Shown: positions 16,915 through 26,117, numbered from the stretch's first letter. The stretch: DNA of 26,385 nucleotides from an uncultured Colwellia sp. (GCA_913020705.1 CAJWBY010000048.1:1-26385); one strand, 5' to 3'. Program-made: numbers and translations. Notes: generated from the sequence alone by a model not told the origin.

Positions 16915-16949
16915 TAATATAAAGAAGATGCTGAATTACTCCAGCATCT
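16915..16949 (-). terminator. Terminator candidate after galU
   Basis: AGATGCTG (16926-16933) and CAGCATCT (16942-16949) form an 8-bp perfect stem with an 8-base loop, followed on the minus strand by T/A-rich TCTTTATATT. It starts 16 bases past the galU stop. The T-run is interrupted, so strength is uncertain. Confidence 0.55.
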
Positions 16950-16964
16950 CTTCAAATTTATAAC

Positions 16965-17864
16965 TTATTTCATGAGTTCAGATAAATAGGCTCTGAAATC
17001 TTCACCCAAATCAGGATGACGTAAACCATATTCAACATTGGCTTTCATATAACCTAGTTTAGAACCACAATCGTGTGATTTACCTGTCATATGAAAAGCT
17101 TCTACTTTTTCTCTGTCCATTAACATTGCAATGGCATCAGTTAGTTGAATTTCATCTCCTGCGCCGGGAGGTGTTAGTTTTAATAAATCCCAGATTTTTT
17201 CAGACAACACATAACGACCTACTACCGCTAGGTTTGATGGCGCATCTTCAACCGCAGGCTTTTCAACAATTGCGGTCATCGTTTTTGACTCACCTGGGGC
17301 TAAATCTTCTCCGCCACAGTCAACGACACCATAACTACTTACTTGTTCCATTGGAACAGGCTCAACCATTATTTGGCTATAACCACCCACTTCATTATAT
17401 CGCGTTAGCATGGCTGCTAGATTTTCAGTTTTTAAGTTGGCTGAAACTTCATCTAAAATAACATCAGGAAGTACAACAACAAAAGGTTCATTACCGATAA
17501 TTGGACGAGCTTTTAAAACCGCATGACCTAAACCTTTAGCTTCACCTTGACGAACATGTAAGATAGTTACATCTTTCGGACAGATTGCTTGAATTTCATC
17601 TAATAACTGTCGCTTAACACGATTCTCTAGCGTTGTTTCAAGTTCAAAAGACTTATCAAAATGATTCTCAATGGCATTTTTTGAAGAATGAGTCACCAAA
17701 ACAATTTCTTTAATGCCCGCAGCAACACATTCATTAACAATATGTTGGATCATTGGTTTATCAACGATAGGCAGCATTTCTTTTGGAATTGCTTTTGTTG
17801 CTGGCAACATACGTGTACCAAGACCCGCTACTGGAATTACTGCTTTTGTTATTTTATTTGTCAT
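16965..17864 (-). CDS. galU: UTP-glucose-1-phosphate uridylyltransferase
   Basis: Makes UDP-glucose from UTP and glucose-1-phosphate. It is 299 residues (E. coli about 302). The N-terminal nucleotidyltransferase signature [20 protein letters not shown] is followed by [17 protein letters not shown]. Later conserved parts are [28 protein letters not shown], and [21 protein letters not shown]. The frame extends to a GTG at 17921, but the ATG at 17864 has AAGGA 6 bases upstream and starts at the family's usual N-terminus. A promoter-like sequence lies at 17893-17921. A terminator separates it from the upstream epimerase gene, so it is probably its own unit. Supplies substrate for Ugd encoded nearby. 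Confidence 0.98.
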   Translation of the reverse strand: MTNKITKAVIPVAGLGTRMLPATKAIPKEMLPIVDKPMIQHIVNECVAAGIKEIVLVTHSSKNAIENHFDKSFELETTLENRVKRQLLDEIQAICPKDVTILHVRQGEAKGLGHAVLKARPIIGNEPFVVVLPDVILDEVSANLKTENLAAMLTRYNEVGGYSQIMVEPVPMEQVSSYGVVDCGGEDLAPGESKTMTAIVEKPAVEDAPSNLAVVGRYVLSEKIWDLLKLTPPGAGDEIQLTDAIAMLMDREKVEAFHMTGKSHDCGSKLGYMKANVEYGLRHPDLGEDFRAYLSELMK

Positions 17865-17892
17865 TTTCGTCCTTAAATTTTTACGATAACTA

Positions 17893-17921
17893 ATATTAAA
17901 GGGACTTACAGCAATTGTCAC
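17893..17921 (-). promoter_or_regulatory. Candidate sigma-70 promoter for galU
   Basis: On the minus strand GTGACA (plus 17916-17921) and TAATAT (plus 17893-17898) are separated by 17 bases, close to the -35/-10 consensus. It lies about 30 bases upstream of the galU ATG and just after the terminator of the epimerase gene. Confidence 0.45.
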
Positions 17922-17950
17922 GATGAAATATTTATTTACTTTTTAAAATG

Positions 17951-17978
17951 AAAAATGATACCCGTTGGTATCATTTTT
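17951..17978 (-). terminator. Terminator after the UDP-glucuronate epimerase gene
   Basis: AAAAATGATACC (17951-17962) pairs perfectly with GGTATCATTTTT (17967-17978) around a 4-base CGTT loop. The A/T-rich ends make it look functional in either direction. It lies 31 bases past the epimerase stop, separating it from galU. Confidence 0.85.
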
Positions 17979-18009
17979 TATATATAAGAATGTTCTAGCA
18001 GTTCGATAT

Positions 18010-19044
18010 CTATTTTTTATAAAATTCTCGATACCAGCTGATAAATTCAGCAACACCTTTTGCAACAGACACTTGTGATTTATAACCTGCAGCGTCAAAT
18101 AAATCATCAACTTCAGCATAGGTTTGATAAACATCGCCCGCTTGCATTTCACGAAAGTTTTTCGTAGCTTCAATGCCCAATTCATCTTCAATGGCTTTGA
18201 CAAATCCCATCAAATTAATAGGTGAACCATGCCCTATATTATAAATAGAGTAAGGTGCAGAACTAGAAGCAGCAGAACCACTTTCGACCTTCCATGAAGG
18301 ATCGCGAACAGGAACAACATCCGCAATGCGAACTATACCTTCGACAATGTCGTCTACATGGGTAAAATCACGCCACATATCGCCATTATTGTTTATATCA
18401 ATAGTATCGCCATCTAAAATTTTCTTGGTGAAAATATAGGGCGCCATATCTGGACGTCCCCATGAACCGTAAACGGTGAAAAACCTTAACCCCGTTGTTG
18501 GCACATCATAAAGATGCGAATAACTATGGGCCATCAATTCATTAGATTTTTTGGTTGCGGCATAAAGCGATACGGGATGGTCAACTGAGTCGCTCGTTGA
18601 AAATGGCGTTTTATTATTCAAACCATAAACCGAACTAGAAGAAGCGTAGATCAAATGCTTAATATTATTATTTCTACAACCTTCCAGTATGGTTAAGTGA
18701 CCAATTAAATTAGAGTCAGCATACGCCATAGGATTCTCAATTGAATACCTAACACCCGCCTGTGCCGCTAAGTGAACAACACGATCAAACTTTTCATCGG
18801 TAAATAATGTCGCTATCCCCTCACGCTCGGTGAGGTCTAACTTTATGAATCGAAAATTCCCATCAATGTTTTTAGCGTTGTTATCTGTAAACTTATCTAA
18901 TTCAGCTAAACGCGCGAGTTTAAGATTAACATCATAATAATCATTTAAATTATCAATACCAACAACGTCATGCCCTTGTTCACATAAACGCTGTGTTAGG
19001 TGAAAACCTATAAAGCCGGCTGCACCGGTAACTAAATATTTCAT
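18010..19044 (-). CDS. NAD-dependent epimerase, probable UDP-glucuronate 4-epimerase
   Basis: An extended short-chain dehydrogenase of 344 residues. The NAD-binding TGAAGFIGFHL has G7, G10 and G13. The catalytic Y161-x3-K165 is in SLYAATKKSNE, with the upstream Ser-rich ASSSSVYG segment. The sequence DNLNDYYDVNLK (31-42) and RFFTVYGSWGRPDMAPYIF are characteristic of UDP-glucuronate 4-epimerases of capsule clusters, which make UDP-galacturonate. It follows ugd by about 50 bases in the same direction, consistent with taking Ugd's product. A strong hairpin follows. A UDP-glucose or UDP-GlcNAc 4-epimerase is less likely given these motifs. Confidence 0.9.
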   Translation of the reverse strand: MKYLVTGAAGFIGFHLTQRLCEQGHDVVGIDNLNDYYDVNLKLARLAELDKFTDNNAKNIDGNFRFIKLDLTEREGIATLFTDEKFDRVVHLAAQAGVRYSIENPMAYADSNLIGHLTILEGCRNNNIKHLIYASSSSVYGLNNKTPFSTSDSVDHPVSLYAATKKSNELMAHSYSHLYDVPTTGLRFFTVYGSWGRPDMAPYIFTKKILDGDTIDINNNGDMWRDFTHVDDIVEGIVRIADVVPVRDPSWKVESGSAASSSAPYSIYNIGHGSPINLMGFVKAIEDELGIEATKNFREMQAGDVYQTYAEVDDLFDAAGYKSQVSVAKGVAEFISWYREFYKK

Positions 19045-19094
19045 AAAGAACTCTTAATCGTTTAAATATAAAATTTAATAAAAATCGCCACTAA

Positions 19095-20261
19095 CTAGTC
19101 ACTGCCAAAAAGATCACGTGTATAAACTTTATCGGCAACGTCAACTAATTCATCATCCATGCGGTTAGATACAATAACATCTGAAATAGCTTTAAACGCT
19201 TCAAGATCGTTATATACTTTAGAATGAAAAAACTCTCCTTCTTCTAATACGGGTTCATAGATAACCACTTCAATACCTTTGGCTTTGATGCGCTTCATAA
19301 TCCCTTGAATAGATGAAGACCTAAAGTTGTCTGAACCACTTTTCATGATCAAACGGAAAACACCAACAACCTTTGGTTTTTTATTAATAATAGAATCAGC
19401 AATAAAATCTTTTCGCGTTGTATTCGAATCAACAATAGCACTGATTAAATTATTAGGCACGTCTTGGTAATTCGCTAACAACTGCTTGGTATCTTTAGGT
19501 AAACAATAACCACCGTAACCAAAAGATGGGTTGTTATAATGACTACCAATACGAGGGTCTAATCCTACCCCTTCAATAATTTCTTTAGCATTTAAGCCAT
19601 GAGTTTCAGCATAAGAATCTAATTCATTGAAGTAAGAAACACGCATTGCAAGGTAAGTATTAGAAAAGAGTTTAACGGCTTCTGCTTCGGTAGAGTCAGT
19701 AAACAGAATATCAATATCTTGCTTTATTGCACCTTGTGCTAATAAATTAGCAAATATAGTTGCACGCTCTGACTTTTCACCCACGATAATACGCGAAGGA
19801 TGCAAATTATCAAAAAGTGCACGGCCTTCTCGTAAGAACTCAGGTGAAAACATTATATTATCACAACCCAGCTCTTCTTTAATTCGAGCCGTATAACCAA
19901 CAGGAACAGTAGATTTTATGACCATAACAGCTGATGGGTTAATTGCCATTACATCTTTTATAACGGCTTCAACACTTTTTGTATTGAAAGTATTGGTTAC
20001 TGTATCGTAATCTGTTGGTGTGGCAATAACGACATAATCTGCATTTTTATAAGCAAACTCTTTATCTAGGGTTGCCGTAAAATCGAGCGTTTTATTTTGC
20101 AAGAAATCTTCAATTTCAACATCTGAAATAGGCGACTTTTTATCCTTTAATAAATCAACTTTCTCTTTGATGATATCAACCGCAATAACTGTGTTGTGTT
20201 GCGCTAACAGCATTGAATTTGATAAACCTACGTAACCTGTTCCTGCGATAGTGATGTTCAT
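19095..20261 (-). CDS. ugd: UDP-glucose 6-dehydrogenase
   Basis: Oxidises UDP-glucose to UDP-glucuronate with two NAD+. It is 388 residues, the same as the short E. coli-type Ugd. The N-terminal Rossmann motif is [37 protein letters not shown] and [20 protein letters not shown] are family signatures. [14 protein letters not shown] holds the catalytic Cys253. The C-terminal UDP-binding domain ends near the stop. The ATG at 20261 has AAGAGAG close upstream. It lies ahead of the epimerase gene, probably in one transcript starting in the 213-base gap before it. Confidence 0.97.
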   Translation of the reverse strand: MNITIAGTGYVGLSNSMLLAQHNTVIAVDIIKEKVDLLKDKKSPISDVEIEDFLQNKTLDFTATLDKEFAYKNADYVVIATPTDYDTVTNTFNTKSVEAVIKDVMAINPSAVMVIKSTVPVGYTARIKEELGCDNIMFSPEFLREGRALFDNLHPSRIIVGEKSERATIFANLLAQGAIKQDIDILFTDSTEAEAVKLFSNTYLAMRVSYFNELDSYAETHGLNAKEIIEGVGLDPRIGSHYNNPSFGYGGYCLPKDTKQLLANYQDVPNNLISAIVDSNTTRKDFIADSIINKKPKVVGVFRLIMKSGSDNFRSSSIQGIMKRIKAKGIEVVIYEPVLEEGEFFHSKVYNDLEAFKAISDVIVSNRMDDELVDVADKVYTRDLFGSD

Positions 20262-20329
20262 ATTACTCTCTTAAATTTTATTTACGAAATACTGCGCGCC
20301 ATGCGTAATTAAAGCCATTTCATATAGTC

Positions 20330-20359
20330 CGTATAATCATGTCACAGTAATATATACAA
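20330..20359 (-). promoter_or_regulatory. Low-confidence promoter candidate for ugd
   Basis: On the minus strand TTGTAT (plus 20354-20359) and TATACG (plus 20330-20335) are 18 bases apart, within the 213-base gap between the glycosyltransferase stop and the ugd start. No other open frame or clear hairpin terminator was seen in that gap, and no JUMPstart/ops-like element. Confidence 0.3.
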
Positions 20360-20474
20360 AAGCAATTCATCTTAATATTATGGTATGAAAATAATAGCTC
20401 CCAGTTTTCTACTAAATACTGTTTATTTATTACTTCTCTGACACCAAATTAAGCTTCATTTTCAACATTTATAA

Positions 20475-21695
20475 CTATGCTAGTTCTGCAAGCTTACTGA
20501 TCATCAACTCAGCAAGTTTTTTTCGATCATAGTCTTTTGCAGCATTAACGCTATTAAGGGCTAATTTTTCTAGCCTTAAAGGATCAGTAAATAAATCTCG
20601 AATAACTTTAGCAACCTCTTGAGGCGACTCTGGGTTAACAATGACTCCCGAATCACTAGCTTCTAAGATATTAGTAGCTTCGCCTATTGGAGAAGTCATC
20701 ACCATAGGCAAGCCCATCCCCATTGATTCAAATATTTTTGAAGGTATAACTGTTTTAAATAAATCTGTATCTTTTAGACTAATAAGAGAAATATCACATA
20801 AACTCCATAGCTGTGGCATCAATTTTTTTTGTTGTCTAGGGATCAACACAACATTTGATAGCTGTTTGTCTTTAACAAGTCTCTCAACATCAACTTTTGC
20901 AGCCCCTCCACCTGCAAATAAAATACGAACGTCTTTTAAGTCGGTCAATAATTCTGCAGCTTCGACAATTTTATCTAATGAGTGTGCTAAACCATGGGTA
21001 CCAACATAGCCTACAACGAACTTATCAGCTAAATCGTATTGTTCAGCAAAAACCTTATCTTTGTTAAGAGCTGGTTCATACTTTGATAAGTCCACACCAT
21101 TCAATACAACATCAATTTTTTTCCCATCAACCCCTCTTTCAATTAATTCAGATTTAAAGCTATGGGTAACTGAAATGATTTTGTCGGATCTACGATAAAG
21201 AAACATCTCAATTTTTTCTAGTATACGTATGGGTAAAGAACGGCCCATCGCGCCAACAGCAGTTATTGACGCTGGCCAAATGTCGCGTAATTCAAAAATA
21301 AAAGGCTTAAACCTAACAGCTGATAATGCCCATGCACTTATAGCCGTAAAAAATTGTGGAGATGTTCCGATAATCACATCTGGTTTTTTAACAAATAAGC
21401 CAGCAAAAAAGCTGGTTACCATAAACGACATAAAATCTAAGATACGTTTAGCAAAACCTTCGTTTGCTGTTATATAAGTTTTCACTCTGCGAACTTCAAT
21501 GCCATCTAATATCGCCTTCGAATACCATCTATTACTAAACCCATCAAATACTTTTCCTTCAGGGAAATTTGGCGCTCCGGTAATAATAGTCACTTTATGG
21601 CCAAGCTTCACCCATTCTCTCGCATGTTCGTAGGTACGGGTAGCTGGTGCATTCCCTTCTGGTGGGAAGTTATCAGTTAAGAATAAAATATGCAT
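20475..21695 (-). CDS. WbuB-like family 4 glycosyltransferase
   Basis: A 406-residue GT-B glycosyltransferase. The N-terminal lobe starts ILFLTDNFPPEGNAPATRTYEHAR, with the acceptor-side loop characteristic of WbuB-type (N-acetyl-fucosamine transferase-like) enzymes. PFIFELRDIWPAS is a further hallmark. The C-terminal nucleotide-sugar lobe has FVVGYVGTHGLAHS, VLIPRQQKKLMPQLW and the EX7E-type region around SKIFESMGMGLPMV. It starts 1 base after the heparinase-like gene's stop, so the two are likely translationally coupled. It adds one sugar to a lipid-linked or growing polysaccharide repeat; donor and acceptor are not known. Confidence 0.88.
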   Translation of the reverse strand: MHILFLTDNFPPEGNAPATRTYEHAREWVKLGHKVTIITGAPNFPEGKVFDGFSNRWYSKAILDGIEVRRVKTYITANEGFAKRILDFMSFMVTSFFAGLFVKKPDVIIGTSPQFFTAISAWALSAVRFKPFIFELRDIWPASITAVGAMGRSLPIRILEKIEMFLYRRSDKIISVTHSFKSELIERGVDGKKIDVVLNGVDLSKYEPALNKDKVFAEQYDLADKFVVGYVGTHGLAHSLDKIVEAAELLTDLKDVRILFAGGGAAKVDVERLVKDKQLSNVVLIPRQQKKLMPQLWSLCDISLISLKDTDLFKTVIPSKIFESMGMGLPMVMTSPIGEATNILEASDSGVIVNPESPQEVAKVIRDLFTDPLRLEKLALNSVNAAKDYDRKKLAELMISKLAELA

Positions 21696-21696
21696 A

Positions 21697-23352
21697 TTAA
21701 AGCTTTTTCCAATTAATTTTATAGGTAACTCGAGACTGTTTAAATTGTTGAATCAATTTTTTTGAAGCCATTACAACGCCAAATCCAGGGTGCCAAGTAG
21801 AGTCCACAATGGATAAGTCAGCGCCAATCATTTCAAGTTCAATTTCATAGTCCACTGAATGAAGAATGCATCGGTTATCATCAATAAAATTTACTTTTAT
21901 ATCAGGATGCAAATGCAAAACGCCAACAGCTGAATTAAATTCACCATTAATAACATCATTAATCTCACAGCCATTTGTCGAAACTGACCATGTTCGGTGA
22001 TGAATGCAATTTATCCCCTGTTTTTTATAGCCATTATGAGCAGCAGAAAATTCTACCTTTTGTTCATTTGATACTTTACCAACAACACGGTTACCTATAT
22101 TGGCTCGACGAGCGACTCTGAACCCACTCCACACTTCAGAAGAATTGTGATCGTTTAATACAAGGGTATTGTGCGCTGATGTGCCTCTTTGCCTTAAACG
22201 CTCTTCGCTCATGCCATACAAAGAAGTTCCTGAGTTAACAAAAATTCGTGATTCGCCCAGTGACAACTCAAAAGATAACGAATCAGCATGAGCATGCCCA
22301 GGAATATAACTTGGTCCAACAGGAGCGAGATCTGCGATTAAACTCATATTTGAAGTTTTAACAGAAACATAGCCAGAATTTTGCAAATTATGAATAAGTA
22401 GCTTTTCTTCAGGAATATCTAATTGATTAACCGTAAATCCAAGTTTAGTTGCATATGCTCTTAAAATATTATTTTCAGGAGCTATGCCAAAGGTCGAGTC
22501 ATTAAAAAAGCTCACTTTGTCATCTCCTAAACTCATAATATGTAACCAACCAAACATCTTTATAATAGTTTGCTTAGTTAACTCAACGACGGATTGAGAT
22601 ACCCTAGATGGAAAGACATTGAATAAATTTAATAAGTCTAAAAGATCTGTCAGCATAATGGAGTGATACATAGGCGTTAACTCAAAACTGCCCCCATCAC
22701 TTAACACCTGTTCTTTTAATTCACTTTCATAACCATCTAAGGCTAAAGCTAACCATTTATCTGCGTCTGGTCCTTCAAGGTAACAACCCGCAAAAAATAG
22801 TGCTTTTAAATTAACAAAGTAGTGATTGCCTAATAAGTGTTTCTCTAAATCTTGGGACAAGAAATCTGATTGTTGTGCTAAGCTGTTTAAAATTTTATCG
22901 TCAGCTTCTAATCCTGATAAAAATGCTTTAGACCAATTCACAATTCTTAACGAAAGCGTGTAAGACTCCCAACCATTGCCACCTTTAATTGCCGGGTTTC
23001 CATCAATCCATTTGTTTATCCAGTGACTTTGCAACGATTGTCGAGATTGACTACCAAAAGAATTTAAATCATCAAAATAATGTAAGTTATATAACCATAA
23101 CTTTTCTTCTTTTTCGTTATTCCAATCAACCTCTGCATTAACAAAGCCAGGATGATTCAAAAAATTAACATCGGTTTCGTTTATAAACTTTTGAGCACAA
23201 AGTTCCTGAACTTGCCATTGCCCAGAAATATCTGCACGTTCACCTTTTATCAGATTTATTTTGGGGTGAGTAAAACGTTTTAAAACACGATGGTAAAGTT
23301 GGGTAAACTTCAAGTATTTAATGGTATGGAAATACAACGCTAATTTTTTCAT
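21697..23352 (-). CDS. Heparinase II/III-like protein without signal peptide
   Basis: A 551-residue protein. The N-terminal half is an alpha/alpha-toroid-like helical domain with NGWESYTLSLRIVNWSKAFL, GNHYFVNLKALFFAGCYLEG and GGSFELTPMYHSIMLTDLL, matching the heparinase II/III N-terminal domain. The C-terminal beta domain has GHAHADSLSFELSLGESRIF and the RGTSAHNTLVLND stretch of the Hepar_II_III family. Characterised relatives are uronate-polysaccharide lyases. The N-terminus (MKKLALYFHTIKYLKF) is basic, without a clear export signal, suggesting a cytoplasmic location. A TTG one codon earlier (23355) gives one extra Met; no good Shine-Dalgarno is visible for either. It lies in the polysaccharide operon, upstream of the WbuB-like gene. 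Confidence 0.88.
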   Translation of the reverse strand: MKKLALYFHTIKYLKFTQLYHRVLKRFTHPKINLIKGERADISGQWQVQELCAQKFINETDVNFLNHPGFVNAEVDWNNEKEEKLWLYNLHYFDDLNSFGSQSRQSLQSHWINKWIDGNPAIKGGNGWESYTLSLRIVNWSKAFLSGLEADDKILNSLAQQSDFLSQDLEKHLLGNHYFVNLKALFFAGCYLEGPDADKWLALALDGYESELKEQVLSDGGSFELTPMYHSIMLTDLLDLLNLFNVFPSRVSQSVVELTKQTIIKMFGWLHIMSLGDDKVSFFNDSTFGIAPENNILRAYATKLGFTVNQLDIPEEKLLIHNLQNSGYVSVKTSNMSLIADLAPVGPSYIPGHAHADSLSFELSLGESRIFVNSGTSLYGMSEERLRQRGTSAHNTLVLNDHNSSEVWSGFRVARRANIGNRVVGKVSNEQKVEFSAAHNGYKKQGINCIHHRTWSVSTNGCEINDVINGEFNSAVGVLHLHPDIKVNFIDDNRCILHSVDYEIELEMIGADLSIVDSTWHPGFGVVMASKKLIQQFKQSRVTYKINWKKL

Positions 23353-23411
23353 CAAGGTGGAATCACTTACAAATTATTATTAATATTGGCTCTTACAATC
23401 AAATTAAAATG

Positions 23412-23444
23412 AAAAAAGGGACATTAGCTAAAAGCTAAGCCCCT
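23412..23444 (-). terminator. Terminator-like hairpin inside the polysaccharide cluster
   Basis: In minus-strand RNA an imperfect GC-capped hairpin (TTAGCT/AGCTAA inner stem around a 3-base loop, with outer GGG/CCC pairs and a small internal loop; plus 23418-23444) is followed directly by six U (plus A-run 23412-23417). It sits 22 bases past the two-domain oxidoreductase stop and before the heparinase-like gene. Confidence 0.6.
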
Positions 23445-23466
23445 ATAAACAAATTTCAAATAAAAA

Positions 23467-25587
23467 CTATCGTCTTAAAGCTTCAGCAATATCTACCGAG
23501 CAACGAGCTACTTCCATAATCTCATCAAAACCTATAGGTGAAGGTTCACCTGATTTAATAGAATCAATAAAAGCTTTCGAGCAGTTAGCTTGCCCTTTGT
23601 CTTGGGTCATTAGCTTATCTTTACTAAAGCCTTTCCAGTCATAACCTATTAGTTTTCTAAAATTATCGAGTTGCAGTACACCATCGTTAGCAAATACTTC
23701 AATACGTTCTTTAGCAAAAGCTTTACCGCCATTAGCTAAATAATTAATAGTACCAAACGAACCATCTTTAAAGGTCAAAGTAATAGATGCTTTATCTTCA
23801 GTTATATCAACACCATCAGCTTTACCCATACAGGTAGCGGTAAACCCAGTAATTTCACTACCAGCTAAAAAGCGCATTAAATCAATATAATGACACGCTT
23901 CACCAATAATGCGACCACCACTAACTTCAGGATCTTGCGTCCAGTGATCAGCTGGTATTGCTCCTGCATTCATTGTCATAATAAATGCTTTAGGCTCAGA
24001 AACATTAACAAGTAGAGATTTCATTTTTATAACATGAGGTGCAAAACGACGGTTATAACCAACCATCACTCTGCATTTTCCATTTTGTTCATTATAAGCT
24101 GACTCAATGGCATCTAATTCTTGGTGTGTTAACGCTAACGGTTTTTCTACAAATGCATTTTTACCTGAATTTATAGCTTGTATTACTTGTTCTGCATGTA
24201 AGTTATGCTGGGTTGCAATAACAACCGTATTAACCGCTTCATTGCCAAGTAATTGTGTTAAATCTGTTGACGCATTTGCAAAGTCATTCTTCTTACCGTG
24301 ATGTACTGCGCTAACACCGCCACTGGTAAGTAATGTATCAAGTTTTGCTCCTGCTTCTTTAAAAGCAGGAATTAATACCCGCGAAGCATAGTTACCACCA
24401 CCAATAAAGCCACAAACAGCATCTTGTGCATTATAGTTTTCAGCGTCTCTAATACTCACTAGTTTTTTAGTTAATAGCTCATCAGCATTGGCTGAGTAAT
24501 TAAGTAAAATACCCAATGACGAACGATCATCTAAACATTTATAAGCATTTATCGCATCATCGATTTCAAATCGATGACTAATTAATGGCTTCATATTTAA
24601 AGCGCCTGATGACATTAAATCGAGTACGGCTTCAAAGTTACGTTGCTCGGTCCAACGAACAAACCCTACAGGGTAATCATTACCTTTTTCTTCATATTCA
24701 TTGTCGTAGCGACCGGGGCCATATGAACATGAAACTTGAAAGGAAATTTCTTTTTCATAAAAGTCAGCACGAGAAAGCTCTAACCCTACAACACCAACTA
24801 AAACAATACGCCCACGTTGACGACACATATTCGCACCATGGCTTACAGGATCATTACTCTTTGTAGAGGCAGTAATAATTACGGCATCGACACCTTGACC
24901 ACGTGAAAAAGCATTTGCTTTAGCGATTGCATCTTCACCTTTCGACAAATCAACAGTCTCAGCACCAAACTCACGTGCCATGGCACATTTTGATGAGTCA
25001 AAATCAATACCTAAGACTCTACAACCATTAGCTTTTAATAGTTGCACGGTAATTAAACCAATTAATCCCAAACCTGTAACAACAACCGTTTCACCAATAG
25101 TTGGATTAGCTATTCTCACCCCTTGCATTGCTATAGCGGCTAGAACCGTAAAAGCAGCACTTTCATCGTCTACATTGTCAGGAATTGCAGCACATAAATT
25201 TTTAGGAACTCGTACAACTTCAGCATGATTACCATTTGAAATTACTCGTGAGCCAACTTCAAACTCAGTTTTACCATTATCTTGCACAATACCAACATTA
25301 CAATAACCAAGAGGAAGTGGTTGATCTAATTTCGAGCGCACTGCATCAATAGTTGGCATTAAACCATCTGTTTTAACTTTGCCTAATACCATTTTTACTT
25401 TATCTGGTTGAGAACGTGCTTTAGCGATCCAACCTGATTTACCAAAATCAATGAGCATACGCTCTGTACCAACAGAAACTAGCGATTTAGTTGTAGATAT
25501 TAATAACTGGCCATTTTTACTTTGAGGGCAAGGGACTTCTACTAATTGAGTTTCACCGTTAGCTATATTTTGTAGGATTTGTTTCAT
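23467..25587 (-). CDS. Two-domain oxidoreductase: MDR dehydrogenase fused to Gfo/Idh/MocA domain
   Basis: A 706-residue fusion. Residues 1 to ~350 are a medium-chain dehydrogenase with a Rossmann motif VVTGLGLIGLITVQLL. The usual zinc-ligand positions read SVGTE (38-42) and GYC (94-96) instead of CGTD and GHE, and the structural-zinc Cys loop is absent. After a linker, residues ~380-706 form a Gfo/Idh/MocA domain: FIGGGNYASRVLIPAF, EKPLALTHQELDAIE, and RIIGEACHYIDLMRFL with the conserved His/Asp. The ATG at 25587 overlaps the acyltransferase stop (TAATG), with AAGGA close upstream; a longer frame to 25602 is not needed. It probably modifies a nucleotide sugar or polyprenyl-linked sugar, but the reaction is unknown. 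Confidence 0.9.
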   Translation of the reverse strand: MKQILQNIANGETQLVEVPCPQSKNGQLLISTTKSLVSVGTERMLIDFGKSGWIAKARSQPDKVKMVLGKVKTDGLMPTIDAVRSKLDQPLPLGYCNVGIVQDNGKTEFEVGSRVISNGNHAEVVRVPKNLCAAIPDNVDDESAAFTVLAAIAMQGVRIANPTIGETVVVTGLGLIGLITVQLLKANGCRVLGIDFDSSKCAMAREFGAETVDLSKGEDAIAKANAFSRGQGVDAVIITASTKSNDPVSHGANMCRQRGRIVLVGVVGLELSRADFYEKEISFQVSCSYGPGRYDNEYEEKGNDYPVGFVRWTEQRNFEAVLDLMSSGALNMKPLISHRFEIDDAINAYKCLDDRSSLGILLNYSANADELLTKKLVSIRDAENYNAQDAVCGFIGGGNYASRVLIPAFKEAGAKLDTLLTSGGVSAVHHGKKNDFANASTDLTQLLGNEAVNTVVIATQHNLHAEQVIQAINSGKNAFVEKPLALTHQELDAIESAYNEQNGKCRVMVGYNRRFAPHVIKMKSLLVNVSEPKAFIMTMNAGAIPADHWTQDPEVSGGRIIGEACHYIDLMRFLAGSEITGFTATCMGKADGVDITEDKASITLTFKDGSFGTINYLANGGKAFAKERIEVFANDGVLQLDNFRKLIGYDWKGFSKDKLMTQDKGQANCSKAFIDSIKSGEPSPIGFDEIMEVARCSVDIAEALRR

Positions 25588-26117
25588 TATTTTCCTTTGC
25601 AAAGTTCTTTTTTATCTGTATATCTTCCGAAATTTGAATAATGACAAACTCCATCATCTTCAAAACGTTTCCTAATAACTTTTGCTGGGTTCCCCCCAAC
25701 GATATCAAAAGGTTCTACATTTTTTGTTACAACACTTCCAGCAGCAACGATTGCTCCTTTACCTATCTTTATACCCGCGAGTACAATTGCCCCAGCACCA
25801 ATCCATACATCTTCTTCAATATATGTATTTTTAATAGAAGGTCTACCTGAAAATATAATTGGTTTATTATTTTTATCAAACATGTGATCGTTTCCTACGA
25901 TCATTACGTTCGGGCCTAATAAAACATAATCACTAAAAACAACTCCGTTAGTTATATATGCGCCTTTATTTATAAAACAGTAATTACCTGTGATAATATC
26001 TGAAGAAATATATTTTATAGATAAAAAGTAATTATCTTTACCAATCCCTCTGAACCCTTTAATATATTTTATATAAAGCATTATCAGAGTTTTTAAACTT
26101 TTTTTAATTTTATTCAT
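25587..26117 (-). CDS. Hexapeptide-repeat acyltransferase (CatB/WbbJ-like)
   Basis: A 176-residue left-handed beta-helix acyltransferase, probably O- or N-acetylating a sugar of the surface polysaccharide. Imperfect hexapeptide repeats run through IITGNYCFINKGAYITNGVV and again IEEDVWIGAGAIVLAGIKIG. GNDHMFD contains His78, in the place of the catalytic His of CatB-like enzymes. The C-terminal VGGNPAKVIRKRF is the family's usual closing motif. It overlaps the upstream glycosyltransferase stop by 8 bases and its own stop overlaps the next ATG by one base, so it is tightly inside an operon. The gene is visibly AT-rich. Confidence 0.9.
   Translation of the reverse strand: MNKIKKSLKTLIMLYIKYIKGFRGIGKDNYFLSIKYISSDIITGNYCFINKGAYITNGVVFSDYVLLGPNVMIVGNDHMFDKNNKPIIFSGRPSIKNTYIEEDVWIGAGAIVLAGIKIGKGAIVAAGSVVTKNVEPFDIVGGNPAKVIRKRFEDDGVCHYSNFGRYTDKKELCKGK

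Noticed and set aside
17943..18203. Minus-strand open frame of 86 codons at the end of the epimerase gene
   Set aside because: Same-strand shadow in another frame of the epimerase, running through its terminator hairpin; no domain.
20262..20474. JUMPstart/ops element or small gene in the gap before ugd
   Set aside because: No GGCGGTAGC-like sequence on either strand and no open frame with a ribosome-binding site; only a weak promoter candidate.
24585..24866. Plus-strand open frame of 93 codons with His-rich product
   Set aside because: Antisense to the MDR half of the two-domain oxidoreductase, which is a well-supported coding region.
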